From Phnomibacter ginsenosidimutans (GTDB taxonomy: Bacteria > Bacteroidota > Bacteroidia > Chitinophagales > Chitinophagaceae), in NCBI RefSeq assembly GCF_009740285.1, contig NZ_CP046566.1:124001-188000 (forward strand): a stretch of 64,000 nt of DNA. Direction: 5' to 3'. Position 1 is the first letter of the stretch; every line of letters starts with the position of its first letter. The notes beneath the pieces were generated by a model. That model saw nothing but the letters and a program-made list of their open reading frames with translations. It was not told the origin of the DNA and made no database searches. This document shows, piece by piece, positions 27,466 to 34,563 of this stretch. Made by a program: the position numbers and the translations under genes.

Positions 27466-28116
27466 ATGCTTAGGAAAATTGTGATTATAGGACCGGAGAG
27501 TACCGGCAAAAGCACTTTGTGCGAAATGCTGGCGCAGCATTATGCCACCGAATGGTGCCCCGAGTTTGCCCGGGAATGGTTGCTCACCAACGGCCGCGAT
27601 TATCAGTTCGACGACCTGCTGACGATTGCCAAAGGACAGATAGCGTTGGAAGAGGAATACAGTGAGAAAGTTCGGAAGTCGGGAAGACGGGAAGACGGGA
27701 AGATGGGAAGTGAGGAAGGATGTTCTTCAATAACAGCCACTACAAATACCAACGATGCAACTCCGGACTTCCGGACTTCCAGACTTTCCGACTCTTCACA
27801 ACAATTTCTCTTTCTCGATACCGACATGCAGGTGATGAAAGTGTGGTGCGAATATGTGTTTGGCGATTGCCACACGTGGATCCTCAACCGCATTGCCGAG
27901 CGGCCCTACGATTTGTACCTGCTCTGCAAGCCCGACCTGCCCTGGGTGCAGGATGAATTGCGGGAATATCCCGATGAAAAGCCCCGGCAGGAACTCTACC
28001 ACATTTACCGCGACATGCTGATACAACAACATACCCCTTGGGTTGAAATCAGCGGCGGCTATGAAGAACGGTTGCAGAAGGCGGTGCAGGCGGTGGATGG
28101 ACTTTTGGGTTTGTAG
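27466..28116 (+). CDS. NadR-like ATPase/ribosylnicotinamide kinase with inserted low-complexity segment
   Basis: A 216-residue P-loop protein: GPESTGKST (Walker A, residues about 9-17), then CPEFAREWLLTNG and DTDMQVMKVWCEYVFG, as in the kinase domain of NadR, which phosphorylates nicotinamide riboside for NAD salvage. Between EEEYSEK and QQFLFLDTD there are about 42 residues of Ser/Arg/Gly/Glu/Thr-rich sequence absent from the family. The DNA there is an inverted-repeat element inserted in frame (27667-27788). The insert lies between the first helices and the DTD strand, where a surface loop might tolerate it. Function retained is inference. Confidence 0.8.
   Translation: MLRKIVIIGPESTGKSTLCEMLAQHYATEWCPEFAREWLLTNGRDYQFDDLLTIAKGQIALEEEYSEKVRKSGRREDGKMGSEEGCSSITATTNTNDATPDFRTSRLSDSSQQFLFLDTDMQVMKVWCEYVFGDCHTWILNRIAERPYDLYLLCKPDLPWVQDELREYPDEKPRQELYHIYRDMLIQQHTPWVEISGGYEERLQKAVQAVDGLLGL
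27667..27788. repeat. Inverted-repeat element inserted in frame in the NadR-like gene
   Basis: The left arm (gaaagttcggaagtcgggaag at its start, 27667 on) is rich in ggaag units. The right arm (27763-27788, ccggacttccggacttcc plus flank) is its imperfect reverse complement. The middle is non-repetitive. The element contributes no stop codon and keeps the frame. Confidence 0.7.
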
Positions 28117-28410
28117 GTTGACAAGTGCTGTTATTTAAGGATTTAGAGTTTGTGGTTTGTTGTTCAGCGTTCGCTTTGCCCGTGTACATGTTCGTTACAT
28201 TATTTTGTTGTGGTATTTGGGGATGGAGATTTTTGGGTACGCAGATTTGACGGATAAAAATTTTTACGGATTGCGCCTAAAACTACCAACTTTTGCGATG
28301 GGTCTTTTCTCCAACTAACATCCAACATCTGTCATCTAACATCTCCTACTTTTCATTTGTCGGTGATGGCTTGTTGCCATCTATTCATCTGCTAAAGGGC
28401 TGCCAGATAG

Positions 28411-28513
28411 TAGCGGTAGCCCGCAGCCAGCCTCGACTCAGTCGAGGCGCAGCGAGGACTACAAGCGGATAGCGGGAACAACAGCCGATACCTGCACTGT
28501 CGCTCACAGCCCC
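28411..28513. repeat. Structured dispersed repeat just upstream of the trp promoter
   Basis: It contains the perfect hairpin CCTCGAC-tca-GTCGAGG (28431-28447) and ends gctcacagcccc as does the element at 20590-20671. It stops 10 bp before the predicted trp -33 box. The remaining gap 28117-28410 shows cggat-type fragments and nothing coding. Confidence 0.55.
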
Positions 28514-28522
28514 AAAATATTT

Positions 28523-28553
28523 TTTGGCAGATTGAAATGGTTTCCCAATTTTG
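28523..28553 (+). promoter_or_regulatory. Predicted trp operon promoter (-33 TTTG, -7 CAATTTTG)
   Basis: TTTG at 28523-28526 and CAATTTTG at 28546-28553 are separated by 19 bp. This matches the Bacteroidota TTTG-N19-TAnnTTTG pattern except for the first T of the -7 box. The predicted start of transcription is at or just before the leader ATG at 28560, so the leader peptide may be translated from a leaderless mRNA. Confidence 0.6.
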
Positions 28554-28559
28554 TGCCCG

Positions 28560-28607
28560 ATGAATTTTACTCAACACAATATTTGGTGGTGGCAACTGAT
28601 ACGATAA
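28560..28607 (+). CDS. trpL: trp leader peptide (three consecutive Trp codons)
   Basis: A 15-codon frame, MNFTQHNIWWWQLIR, with TGG TGG TGG at 28584-28592 and a TAA at 28605-28607. It lies immediately after the predicted promoter and 91 bp before trpE. Tandem Trp codons in a short frame followed by an intrinsic terminator is the architecture of ribosome-mediated trp attenuation. When charged tRNA-Trp is scarce, a ribosome stalls at 28584-28592 and leaves 28607 onward free to form the antiterminator. When Trp is plentiful, the ribosome reaches the stop and covers that arm. The logic is inferred from sequence; the coding, spacing and pairing are visible directly. Confidence 0.85.
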   Translation: MNFTQHNIWWWQLIR

Positions 28608-28685
28608 GTGTCGGGTAGCCCCTGTTGTGTACAACTATAAACTAATTGCAAGAGGCCTCGACACTGTCGGGGCCTCTGTTTTTTT
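28607..28685 (+). terminator. trp attenuator: antiterminator arm and intrinsic terminator
   Basis: The terminator is AGAGGCC (28651-28657), a T-G wobble, CGAC/GTCG, loop ACT, then GGCCTCT (28671-28677), followed by G and seven T (28679-28685). The competing arm AGTGTCG (28607-28613) is exactly complementary to CGACACT (28659-28665) inside the terminator stem and begins at the last base of the leader stop codon. A small GTTG/CAAC hairpin lies between. trpE starts 12 bp after the T run. Confidence 0.85.
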
Positions 28686-28697
28686 AATGCTGATACC

Positions 28698-30110
28698 ATG
28701 GCCACATTTAACATTGACACCACCTGCAAAAAGAAACTGGCAGATATGCTGACGCCGGTGGGCATCTACCTGCGCCTCCGCGACCGCTTTCGGGATACCA
28801 TTTTGCTGGAAAGCGCCGACTTTCATGCCGCTGAAAACAGCTGGAGTTTTATTGGCGTACAAGCCATTGCCGGCTTTGAAGCGATTGACCTGCACACGGT
28901 GGAGTTTAAATTTCCGGGTCACGAACCAGAACGGAAAAAACTGGCCAAGCCACAGGATTTGGTGCCGGCGCTGAATGAATACCTTGCCTCATTTACCGCC
29001 AGCGGCGACTGCAGTGTAAAAGCGGCCCAAGGTTTTTTTGGCTACACCAGTTACGATGCCGTGCAGTTTTTCGACAGCATACAATTTGATGCGGCCAAAG
29101 AAAGCACTACCGCCAGCAATTTGCTTCGGTACCGGTTGTACCAATACGTGATTGCCATCAATCATTTCAAAGATGAAATGTACATCTGCGAAAACAAAGT
29201 GAAGGGTGTAGAAAGCGAACTGGCATCGCTGGAATCGTTTATCTACAGCAAAGATTTGCCGACCTATCCTTTTGCTAAAGCCGGTGCCGAAACCAGCAAC
29301 CTGACGAATGAACAATACATCAGCAATGTAGAAAAAGGCATTGCCGCCTGCTACCGTGGCGATGTGTTTCAGATTGTATTGAGCCGCCGTTTTGCGCAGC
29401 CTTTCCGTGGCGATGAATTTAATGTGTACCGGGCTTTGCGCAGCATCAATCCGTCGCCGTATTTGTTCTTTTTTGATTATGGCGATTACCGGTTGTTTGG
29501 TTCATCGCCTGAGAGTCAGCTCATCATTAGTGAGCAAGGCAAAGCGGTGGTGCATCCAATTGCGGGCACGTTTAAACGTACCGGCGATGCTACAGTTGAT
29601 GCCGCCGAAGCAGAACGATTGACCAAAGACGACAAAGAAAATGCCGAGCATGTGATGCTGGTAGATTTGGCCCGCAACGACCTGAGCCGCCATGCTGATC
29701 ATGTGCATGTAAGCGACTATAAAAAAGTGCATTACTACAGTCATGTCATTCACCTGGTGAGTGAGGTAACCGGCACGGTAAAGCCTGCGGCAAAAGCATT
29801 TGATATTATGGCCGATACTTTTCCGGCCGGCACCTTGAGTGGCGCCCCCAAATACAAAGCCATGCAACTGATAGATGCGCTGGAACCTACGCAGCGTGGT
29901 TACTATGGCGGTGCCATTGGCATCATTGGTTTGGATGGTTCGTTTAATCACGCCATCATGATTCGCACTTTCATGAGTCGCAACAATACGTTGTACTGCC
30001 AGGCCGGTGCCGGTGTGGTGGCTAAGAGTGTGCCTGAAAATGAACTGCAGGAAGTGAACAACAAACTGAACGCTTTGAAAATGGCCATTGAGTTGGCTGA
30101 AACCCTCTAA
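28698..30110 (+). CDS. trpE: Anthranilate synthase component I
   Basis: A 470-residue chorismate-utilising enzyme that makes anthranilate with glutamine-derived ammonia from TrpG. The C-terminal catalytic core shows IVLSRRFAQPF, SPSPYLFFFDYG-like and GSSPESQLI segments, HPIAGTFKRTGD, DDKENAEHVMLVDLARND, and DTFPAGTLSGAPKYKAMQLID. It is the first structural gene after the attenuator. Its last codons and stop (about 30103-30110) lie inside the left repeat of the DUF559 cassette, so the native 3' end may have been rewritten by insertion. Confidence 0.96.
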   Translation: MATFNIDTTCKKKLADMLTPVGIYLRLRDRFRDTILLESADFHAAENSWSFIGVQAIAGFEAIDLHTVEFKFPGHEPERKKLAKPQDLVPALNEYLASFTASGDCSVKAAQGFFGYTSYDAVQFFDSIQFDAAKESTTASNLLRYRLYQYVIAINHFKDEMYICENKVKGVESELASLESFIYSKDLPTYPFAKAGAETSNLTNEQYISNVEKGIAACYRGDVFQIVLSRRFAQPFRGDEFNVYRALRSINPSPYLFFFDYGDYRLFGSSPESQLIISEQGKAVVHPIAGTFKRTGDATVDAAEAERLTKDDKENAEHVMLVDLARNDLSRHADHVHVSDYKKVHYYSHVIHLVSEVTGTVKPAAKAFDIMADTFPAGTLSGAPKYKAMQLIDALEPTQRGYYGGAIGIIGLDGSFNHAIMIRTFMSRNNTLYCQAGAGVVAKSVPENELQEVNNKLNALKMAIELAETL

Positions 30111-30132
30111 ATCTCCCTAAAGGGAGACTTTA
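30103..30132 (-). repeat. Left inverted copy of the DUF559-cassette repeat, overlapping the trpE stop
   Basis: In reverse complement this reads aaagtctccctttagggaga and onward, the same as the 32-bp repeats at 30246 and 30750 apart from a few single-base gaps. It contains the palindrome TCTCCCTAAAGGGAGA and overlaps the last codons of trpE. Confidence 0.75.
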
Positions 30133-30245
30133 AGACGGGTTAAGATTTTTAGAATGATGATGAAATTTAGTCGAATACTTAAAAGATGAAAAAGCCATAA
30201 AAGAATCCATGAATTGTAAAATCTTTTGAAATAGCAACCCGCTAG

Positions 30246-30277
30246 AAGTCCTCCCTTTAGGGAGGATTTAGGAGGGT
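30246..30277 (+). repeat. 32-bp cassette repeat, copy 1
   Basis: It begins aagtcctccctttagggagg and is identical over 32 bp to copy 2 at 30750-30781. The core CCTCCCTTTAGGGAGG is a near-palindrome. The DUF559 gene starts 23 bp downstream. Confidence 0.9.
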
Positions 30278-30300
30278 CACACACAACATTTTTCACACCC

Positions 30301-30744
30301 ATGAACGAGAAGAAGAAAAAGTTAGAAGATCGAAAAGACTTGGAGTCTTTTAAAGAAGGTGGAATGCTTCATGGAACAGCACCGCAGATTTTTGAAGCGG
30401 CCAAGCAATTGAGGAATGAGATGACAGCTGCAGAGCAATTACTGTGGCAGTTTTTGAAATTGGATCGAAAGGGATTGAAGTTTAGAAGGCAGCATGCAAT
30501 TGGTATTTATGTTGCCGACTTTTATTGCCACAAAGCAAAATTGGTGATAGAGTTAGATGGTAGTGTTCATGACAATCCTGAAGTAGCGGAAAGGGATGCG
30601 GTAAGAGAGAAGGATTTGAAAGAATGGGGATACACGATTATTCGTTTCAATAACAAAGAAGTTTTCGGCAATGTAGAATCGGTAGTTAATGAAATTCGAA
30701 GGATAACAAATGAAATTATTAAATCAAATCACAACAATCAGTGA
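30301..30744 (+). CDS. DUF559 endonuclease-like protein
   Basis: A 147-residue protein of the DUF559 (Vsr/PD-(D/E)XK-like) family. Visible landmarks are AAEQLLWQFLK, KFRRQHAIGIYVADFYCHKAKLVIELDG (the nuclease-like acidic strand), and WGYTIIRFNN. Family members are presumed DNA nucleases without clear biology and are often found as isolated genes in unrelated operons. It sits between trpE and trpG, bounded by identical 32-bp direct repeats and an inverted third copy, so it looks inserted. Composition is more AT-rich and Lys-rich than the trp genes. No role in tryptophan synthesis is expected. Confidence 0.85.
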   Translation: MNEKKKKLEDRKDLESFKEGGMLHGTAPQIFEAAKQLRNEMTAAEQLLWQFLKLDRKGLKFRRQHAIGIYVADFYCHKAKLVIELDGSVHDNPEVAERDAVREKDLKEWGYTIIRFNNKEVFGNVESVVNEIRRITNEIIKSNHNNQ

Positions 30745-30749
30745 GTATA

Positions 30750-30781
30750 AAGTCCTCCCTTTAGGGAGGATTTAGGAGGGT
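30750..30781 (+). repeat. 32-bp cassette repeat, copy 2; supplies a Shine-Dalgarno for trpG
   Basis: Identical to copy 1. Its end contains AGGAGG (30774-30779) six bases before the trpG ATG at 30786, so the repeat appears to provide the ribosome-binding site of trpG. Confidence 0.9.
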
Positions 30782-30785
30782 TTCT

Positions 30786-31355
30786 ATGCGCATTTTAGTT
30801 TTCGATAATTACGATTCATTCACCTACAACCTGGTGCATCTGGTGGAGTACATCACCGGTGAAAAAGTAGAGGTACACCGCAACGATCAGTTGCCGTTGG
30901 AAAAGGTGCAGGACTACGATAAAATCATTTTATCGCCGGGTCCGGGCATACCCGAAGAAGCTGGTTTGTTGCTGCCCCTCATCAAAACCTACGCTGCCAG
31001 CAAAAGCATACTGGGCGTGTGTTTGGGGCATCAGGCCATTGCGCAGGCATTAGGCGGCAGCCTCATCAACCTGAGCGAAGTGTACCACGGTGTAGCCATG
31101 CCTTGTCATGTAACCACTACCAATGCCAAACTCTTCAAAGGCATGCCCAGTACATTCGATGTTGGCCGCTATCACAGTTGGGTAGTTGATAAAAAAACAC
31201 TGCCGGCCGAACTAGAAATTACAGCAGAAGATGACCACGGTTTCATCATGGCCATGCAACACAAAACTTATGATGTGCAAAGCGTACAATTTCACCCTGA
31301 GAGTGTCCTCACACCGATGGGGGAACAGATCATGCGGAATTGGTTGAATGTCTAA
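30786..31355 (+). CDS. trpG: Anthranilate synthase component II (glutamine amidotransferase)
   Basis: A 189-residue class I glutamine amidotransferase, the ammonia-supplying partner of TrpE. It shows FDNYDSFTYNLVH at the N-terminus, ILSPGPGIPEEAG (oxyanion region), GVCLGHQAIAQ with the catalytic Cys, and VQFHPESVLTP with catalytic His and Glu. Length is normal. The start is fixed by an AGGAGG six bases upstream that belongs to the cassette repeat. The stop TAA (31353-31355) abuts the left repeat of the GxxExxY cassette. Confidence 0.96.
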   Translation: MRILVFDNYDSFTYNLVHLVEYITGEKVEVHRNDQLPLEKVQDYDKIILSPGPGIPEEAGLLLPLIKTYAASKSILGVCLGHQAIAQALGGSLINLSEVYHGVAMPCHVTTTNAKLFKGMPSTFDVGRYHSWVVDKKTLPAELEITAEDDHGFIMAMQHKTYDVQSVQFHPESVLTPMGEQIMRNWLNV

Positions 31356-31396
31356 AACTGGGATTTGTGGGATGCTAGGATGAGTGGGATGAAAGG
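31354..31396 (+). repeat. Left arm of GxxExxY cassette repeat
   Basis: Begins aactgggatt and continues with tgggatg/gagtgggatg units. The right side of the cassette carries the inverted counterpart twice (31836-31876 and 31900-31942). Matching is imperfect, roughly three quarters by eye. Confidence 0.65.
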
Positions 31397-31426
31397 TGCC
31401 ATGTGATATTTAAACACTGAAGAAAA

Positions 31427-31822
31427 ATGGAGCAAACGTTTGATAAAAAACATGCTGATTTAACGAGGCGAATAATTGGTGCCGCCATGGAAGTACACAA
31501 CAGGCTTGGCCCTGGCTTTCAGGAACTCATTTATCAAAGAGCATTAGCTATCGAACTACCACATCATGAGCTGAGCTTTGTACGGGAGTTTGAAATGCCC
31601 ATTTTTTACAGAGAACAACAAATAGGAACCAGACGAGTAGATTTTTTGGTAGAGAACATTATTAGTGTAGAACTGAAGGCACTTACCAAATTGGAAGACG
31701 TTCATCTGGCACAAGCCATCAATTATTTAGAAGCATACAATTTAGAGGTAGGGTTGCTGATCAACTTTGGTACACCAAGACTACAGTTTCACCGATTACA
31801 AAACAAAAGATTCAAACCATAG
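31427..31822 (+). CDS. GxxExxY family protein
   Basis: A 131-residue protein with the family-defining GFQELIYQ (G-x-x-E-x-x-Y) near residue 30, preceded by AAMEVHNRLGPG. Other conserved parts are FYREQQIGTRRVDFLVEN and VELKALTKLEDVHLAQAINYLEAYNLEVGLLINFG, which look like a PD-(D/E)XK nuclease-like core (D-x-n-E-L-K). The biochemical role is unknown. It is a passenger in the trp operon between trpG and trpD, flanked by an inverted-repeat family distinct from that of the DUF559 cassette. Confidence 0.88.
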   Translation: MEQTFDKKHADLTRRIIGAAMEVHNRLGPGFQELIYQRALAIELPHHELSFVREFEMPIFYREQQIGTRRVDFLVENIISVELKALTKLEDVHLAQAINYLEAYNLEVGLLINFGTPRLQFHRLQNKRFKP

Positions 31823-31835
31823 TACTTATTCATTG

Positions 31836-31942
31836 CATTCATCCCACAAATCTCACCCATCCTCATTATCTCAGTTAAGACAATGTATTTACATCAAAAC
31901 ACATCTCACACATCTCACCCATCCCAATAATCCCAGTTGAAG
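31836..31942 (-). repeat. Right arm of GxxExxY cassette repeat, two tandem versions
   Basis: Two related units, 31836-31876 and 31900-31942, both built of catccca/atctcaccca blocks and ending in ccagtt/tcagtt. In reverse complement they start aactgggatt or aactgagat like the left arm. The second ends 7 bp before the trpD ATG. Confidence 0.65.
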
Positions 31943-31949
31943 ACGATTT

Positions 31950-32942
31950 ATGAAAAAAATACTCTTACATCTTTTCGAACATAAAACCCTGAGCCGCCAG
32001 CAAGCGTATGAAGTGCTGCTGGGTGTGGGCAAGGGCTTGTACAACGAGCATGAAATCACTGCATTCATGACCGTGTACCTCATGCGCAGCATTACCATCG
32101 ATGAGCTGCAAGGCTTTCAGGATGCCTTGCTCGAATTGTGTGTGCCCGTTGATTTGGGTGATCACAAAACCATTGACATTGTTGGTACCGGTGGCGATGG
32201 CAAAAACACATTCAATATTTCTACGCTGGCTTGCTTTATTGTTGCCGGTGCCGGACAAAAAGTGGCCAAACATGGCAACTACGGCGCCAGCAGCATCAGC
32301 GGTGCCAGCAACGTGATGGAGCAACTTGGGTACAAGTTTAGCAACGACAATGCCAAGCTGAAGCGGGAAGTAGAAGAAGCGAATATTTGCTTCATGCATG
32401 CCCCCATGTTTCATCCGGCGTTGAAAATGGTAGGCCCCATCCGTAAAAATCTGGGTGTTCGCACCTTTTACAACATGCTTGGCCCCATGGTCAACCCTGC
32501 CCGCCCTGCGTATCAGTTGGTGGGTGTGTACAACCTCGAAATGGCCCGCATTTACAACTACTTTTTACAACTCGGTGGCAAACCGTTTACCATCATCCAC
32601 AGCCTCGATGGCTATGATGAAATATCGCTGACCAACGACACCAAAGTGCTCACTAACCAAGGTGAATGTATGATGACGCCACAGCAGTTGGGCAAGCGGT
32701 TGGTTATGCAGCAAGACATACATGGTGGCGACACCGTGGAAGCGGCGGCCCGCATTTTCCGCAACATCATTGCTGGCAAAGGCACCTGGGCTCAGAATGC
32801 CGTGGTGCTGGCCAATGCCGCCATGGCTTTGCATTGCACCGGCCAGTATGCCAGCTACGATGATGCCTATCTCGCTGCCGTAGATAGCCTGGAAAGCGGC
32901 AAGGCAAAACAATGTTTGGATACCCTCATCAACCTGCAGTAA
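31950..32942 (+). CDS. trpD: Anthranilate phosphoribosyltransferase
   Basis: A 330-residue transferase that joins anthranilate to PRPP. Landmarks: IVGTGGDGKNTFNISTLA (PRPP-binding), KHGNYGASSISGASNVMEQLG, FMHAPMFHPALKMVGPIRKNLGVRTFYNMLGPMVNPA, and the acidic pair region DGYDEI. Length is normal. The stop codon is directly followed by the trpC ATG, so coupling is tight. Upstream, only 7 bp separate it from the GxxExxY cassette's right repeat. Confidence 0.96.
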   Translation: MKKILLHLFEHKTLSRQQAYEVLLGVGKGLYNEHEITAFMTVYLMRSITIDELQGFQDALLELCVPVDLGDHKTIDIVGTGGDGKNTFNISTLACFIVAGAGQKVAKHGNYGASSISGASNVMEQLGYKFSNDNAKLKREVEEANICFMHAPMFHPALKMVGPIRKNLGVRTFYNMLGPMVNPARPAYQLVGVYNLEMARIYNYFLQLGGKPFTIIHSLDGYDEISLTNDTKVLTNQGECMMTPQQLGKRLVMQQDIHGGDTVEAAARIFRNIIAGKGTWAQNAVVLANAAMALHCTGQYASYDDAYLAAVDSLESGKAKQCLDTLINLQ

Positions 32943-33746
32943 ATGAAAAATATTTTAGACCGCATTGTTGAACGCAAGCACGAAGAAGTGGCACTGGCCA
33001 AACAGCAGGTACCGCTGTCGCAATTGCAAAATATGCCTGCATATCAGCAGCCATGTGTGTCTGCGGTGCAACGCATTCGCAGTGGTGCACAGCCGGCGGT
33101 TATTACAGAGTTCAAGCGGAAGTCGCCCAGCAAGGGCTGGATAAAAGAAGGTGCTACCGTAGCACAAATTGTTCCCGGTTATTGCAGCCAACAAGCAGCT
33201 GCCATCAGCGTACTCACCGACACTGATTTTTTTGGCGGCAACCTGCAAGACTTAGCAACGGCGGCATCATTGGTAGATTGCCCTTTGCTGCGCAAAGACT
33301 TTACCATTGACGCGTATCAGTTGCACGAAGCCAAAGCCTATGGTGCCGATTTGATTTTATTGATTGCCGCCATCCTCACACCCGCACAGGTGCTGGAGCT
33401 GGCCGAAGAAGCCAAAAGCATTGGCCTGGAAGTGTTGTTGGAATTGCATGCCGAAGACGAACTGGCACATGTGTGCGAAGCGGTGGATATGGTGGGCATC
33501 AACAACCGCAACCTCAAAAATTTCGAAGTCAATCTTGACCATAGCATCAGGATGGCCAATGCATTGCCTGCTCATAAATTGCGTATTGCCGAAAGCGGTA
33601 TTCACAGTGCCGAAGCTGCTGTATATTTGAAGCAGCACGGCTTCGACGGGTTTTTGATTGGGGAGTATTTTATGAAGCAAGCCGATCCTGCGATTGCCTT
33701 TGCCGAATTCGGAAAACAATTCAACCAACTGTACGAATCGGTATGA
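32943..33746 (+). CDS. trpC: Indole-3-glycerol-phosphate synthase
   Basis: A 267-residue TIM barrel closing the indole ring. It has ITEFKRKSPSKGWI (catalytic Lys), SVLTDTDFFGG, LLRKDFTIDAYQ, GINNRNLKNFEV and RIAESGIHSAE, the standard order. It starts immediately after trpD and its end overlaps trpF by 4 bp (33743-33746). This D-C-F junction is the only part of the operon free of inserted repeats. Confidence 0.96.
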   Translation: MKNILDRIVERKHEEVALAKQQVPLSQLQNMPAYQQPCVSAVQRIRSGAQPAVITEFKRKSPSKGWIKEGATVAQIVPGYCSQQAAAISVLTDTDFFGGNLQDLATAASLVDCPLLRKDFTIDAYQLHEAKAYGADLILLIAAILTPAQVLELAEEAKSIGLEVLLELHAEDELAHVCEAVDMVGINNRNLKNFEVNLDHSIRMANALPAHKLRIAESGIHSAEAAVYLKQHGFDGFLIGEYFMKQADPAIAFAEFGKQFNQLYESV

Positions 33747-34396
33747 GATTAAAAGTATGTGGCATGACAGAACCTGCGCAAATGGATGCGCTGGAAAAAA
33801 TGGACGTCACTTTTGGCGGCCTCATTTTCTATCCCAAAAGCCCCCGCTATGCGTTGCGCCACATGACTACACTTCAAATCAAAAATTTTAAAACTATTAA
33901 TAAGGTTGGTGTGTTTGTCAATGCCAGCATCGACGAAATAAAACACATGGTGGATGAATGCCGACTGCAACTGGTGCAGCTGCATGGCGACGAAACCCCC
34001 AAGTTCTGCGAAAAAATTGCCGACTACATTTCTGTTGTCAAAGCCTTTCGCATTGCAGAGAATGACGACGTATCGTATAAGATTCGTGACTACATGGACA
34101 TGTGCGATATGTTTCTGTTCGACACACAACCCCTCACACAAGGTGCTGACAATACTTACGGCGGAACCGGCAAAAAATTCAACTGGGATTTGCTGAAAAA
34201 CGTAGATGTAGGCAAGCCTTATTTTTTGAGCGGTGGCATTGGTCCCGATGATGTAGCAGACGTGCATGCATTTATGCAGGAGCCTGCTGCTAAAGCACTG
34301 TTTGCCCTCGATGTCAACAGCAAATTTGAAACCAGCCCCGGCGTAAAAGACATGCACAAAGTGAGCCAGTTTTATAACGACATAAAAGCATTTTGA
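33743..34396 (+). CDS. trpF: Phosphoribosylanthranilate isomerase
   Basis: A 217-residue TIM barrel performing the Amadori rearrangement before TrpC. It begins LKVCGMTEPAQMDAL with the catalytic Cys (KVCG) and has QLHGDETPKFC, FDTQPLTQGADNTYGGTGKKFNW and YFLSGGIGPDDV; the Asp in FDT is the second catalytic residue. It overlaps the trpC stop by 4 bp, implying translational coupling. Downstream the operon is interrupted by a repeat-flanked secreted-protein gene before trpB. Confidence 0.95.
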   Translation: MRLKVCGMTEPAQMDALEKMDVTFGGLIFYPKSPRYALRHMTTLQIKNFKTINKVGVFVNASIDEIKHMVDECRLQLVQLHGDETPKFCEKIADYISVVKAFRIAENDDVSYKIRDYMDMCDMFLFDTQPLTQGADNTYGGTGKKFNWDLLKNVDVGKPYFLSGGIGPDDVADVHAFMQEPAAKALFALDVNSKFETSPGVKDMHKVSQFYNDIKAF

Positions 34397-34458
34397 TACC
34401 AACAGCAGTGCAAGTGGCAGCTTCGTTGTGTCACTCACTTCAACTGCTGTACATGATT

Positions 34459-34543
34459 GAGCAAATAACCACAGAGGCGTTGGAGTACACACAGAGAACA
34501 CTGTGGTACTCTGTGAATACCTCCGCTTCCTCTGTGGTAAAAA
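34459..34543 (+). repeat. 85-bp direct repeat, left copy
   Basis: Matches 35589-35673 at 82 of 85 positions by direct comparison. Each copy is a long imperfect hairpin: CACAGAGG near one end pairs with CCTCTGTG near the other, with an inner CACAGAG/CTCTGTG pair. The unknown gene starts 20 bp downstream. A gtggcagc-type fragment lies between trpF and this copy. Confidence 0.92.
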
Positions 34544-34563
34544 AATGGAAGTACTATTTGACG

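Noticed and set aside
30301-30744. Restriction-modification or mismatch repair (Vsr) system
   Set aside because: The nuclease-like gene has no methyltransferase partner and is embedded in the trp operon between repeats.
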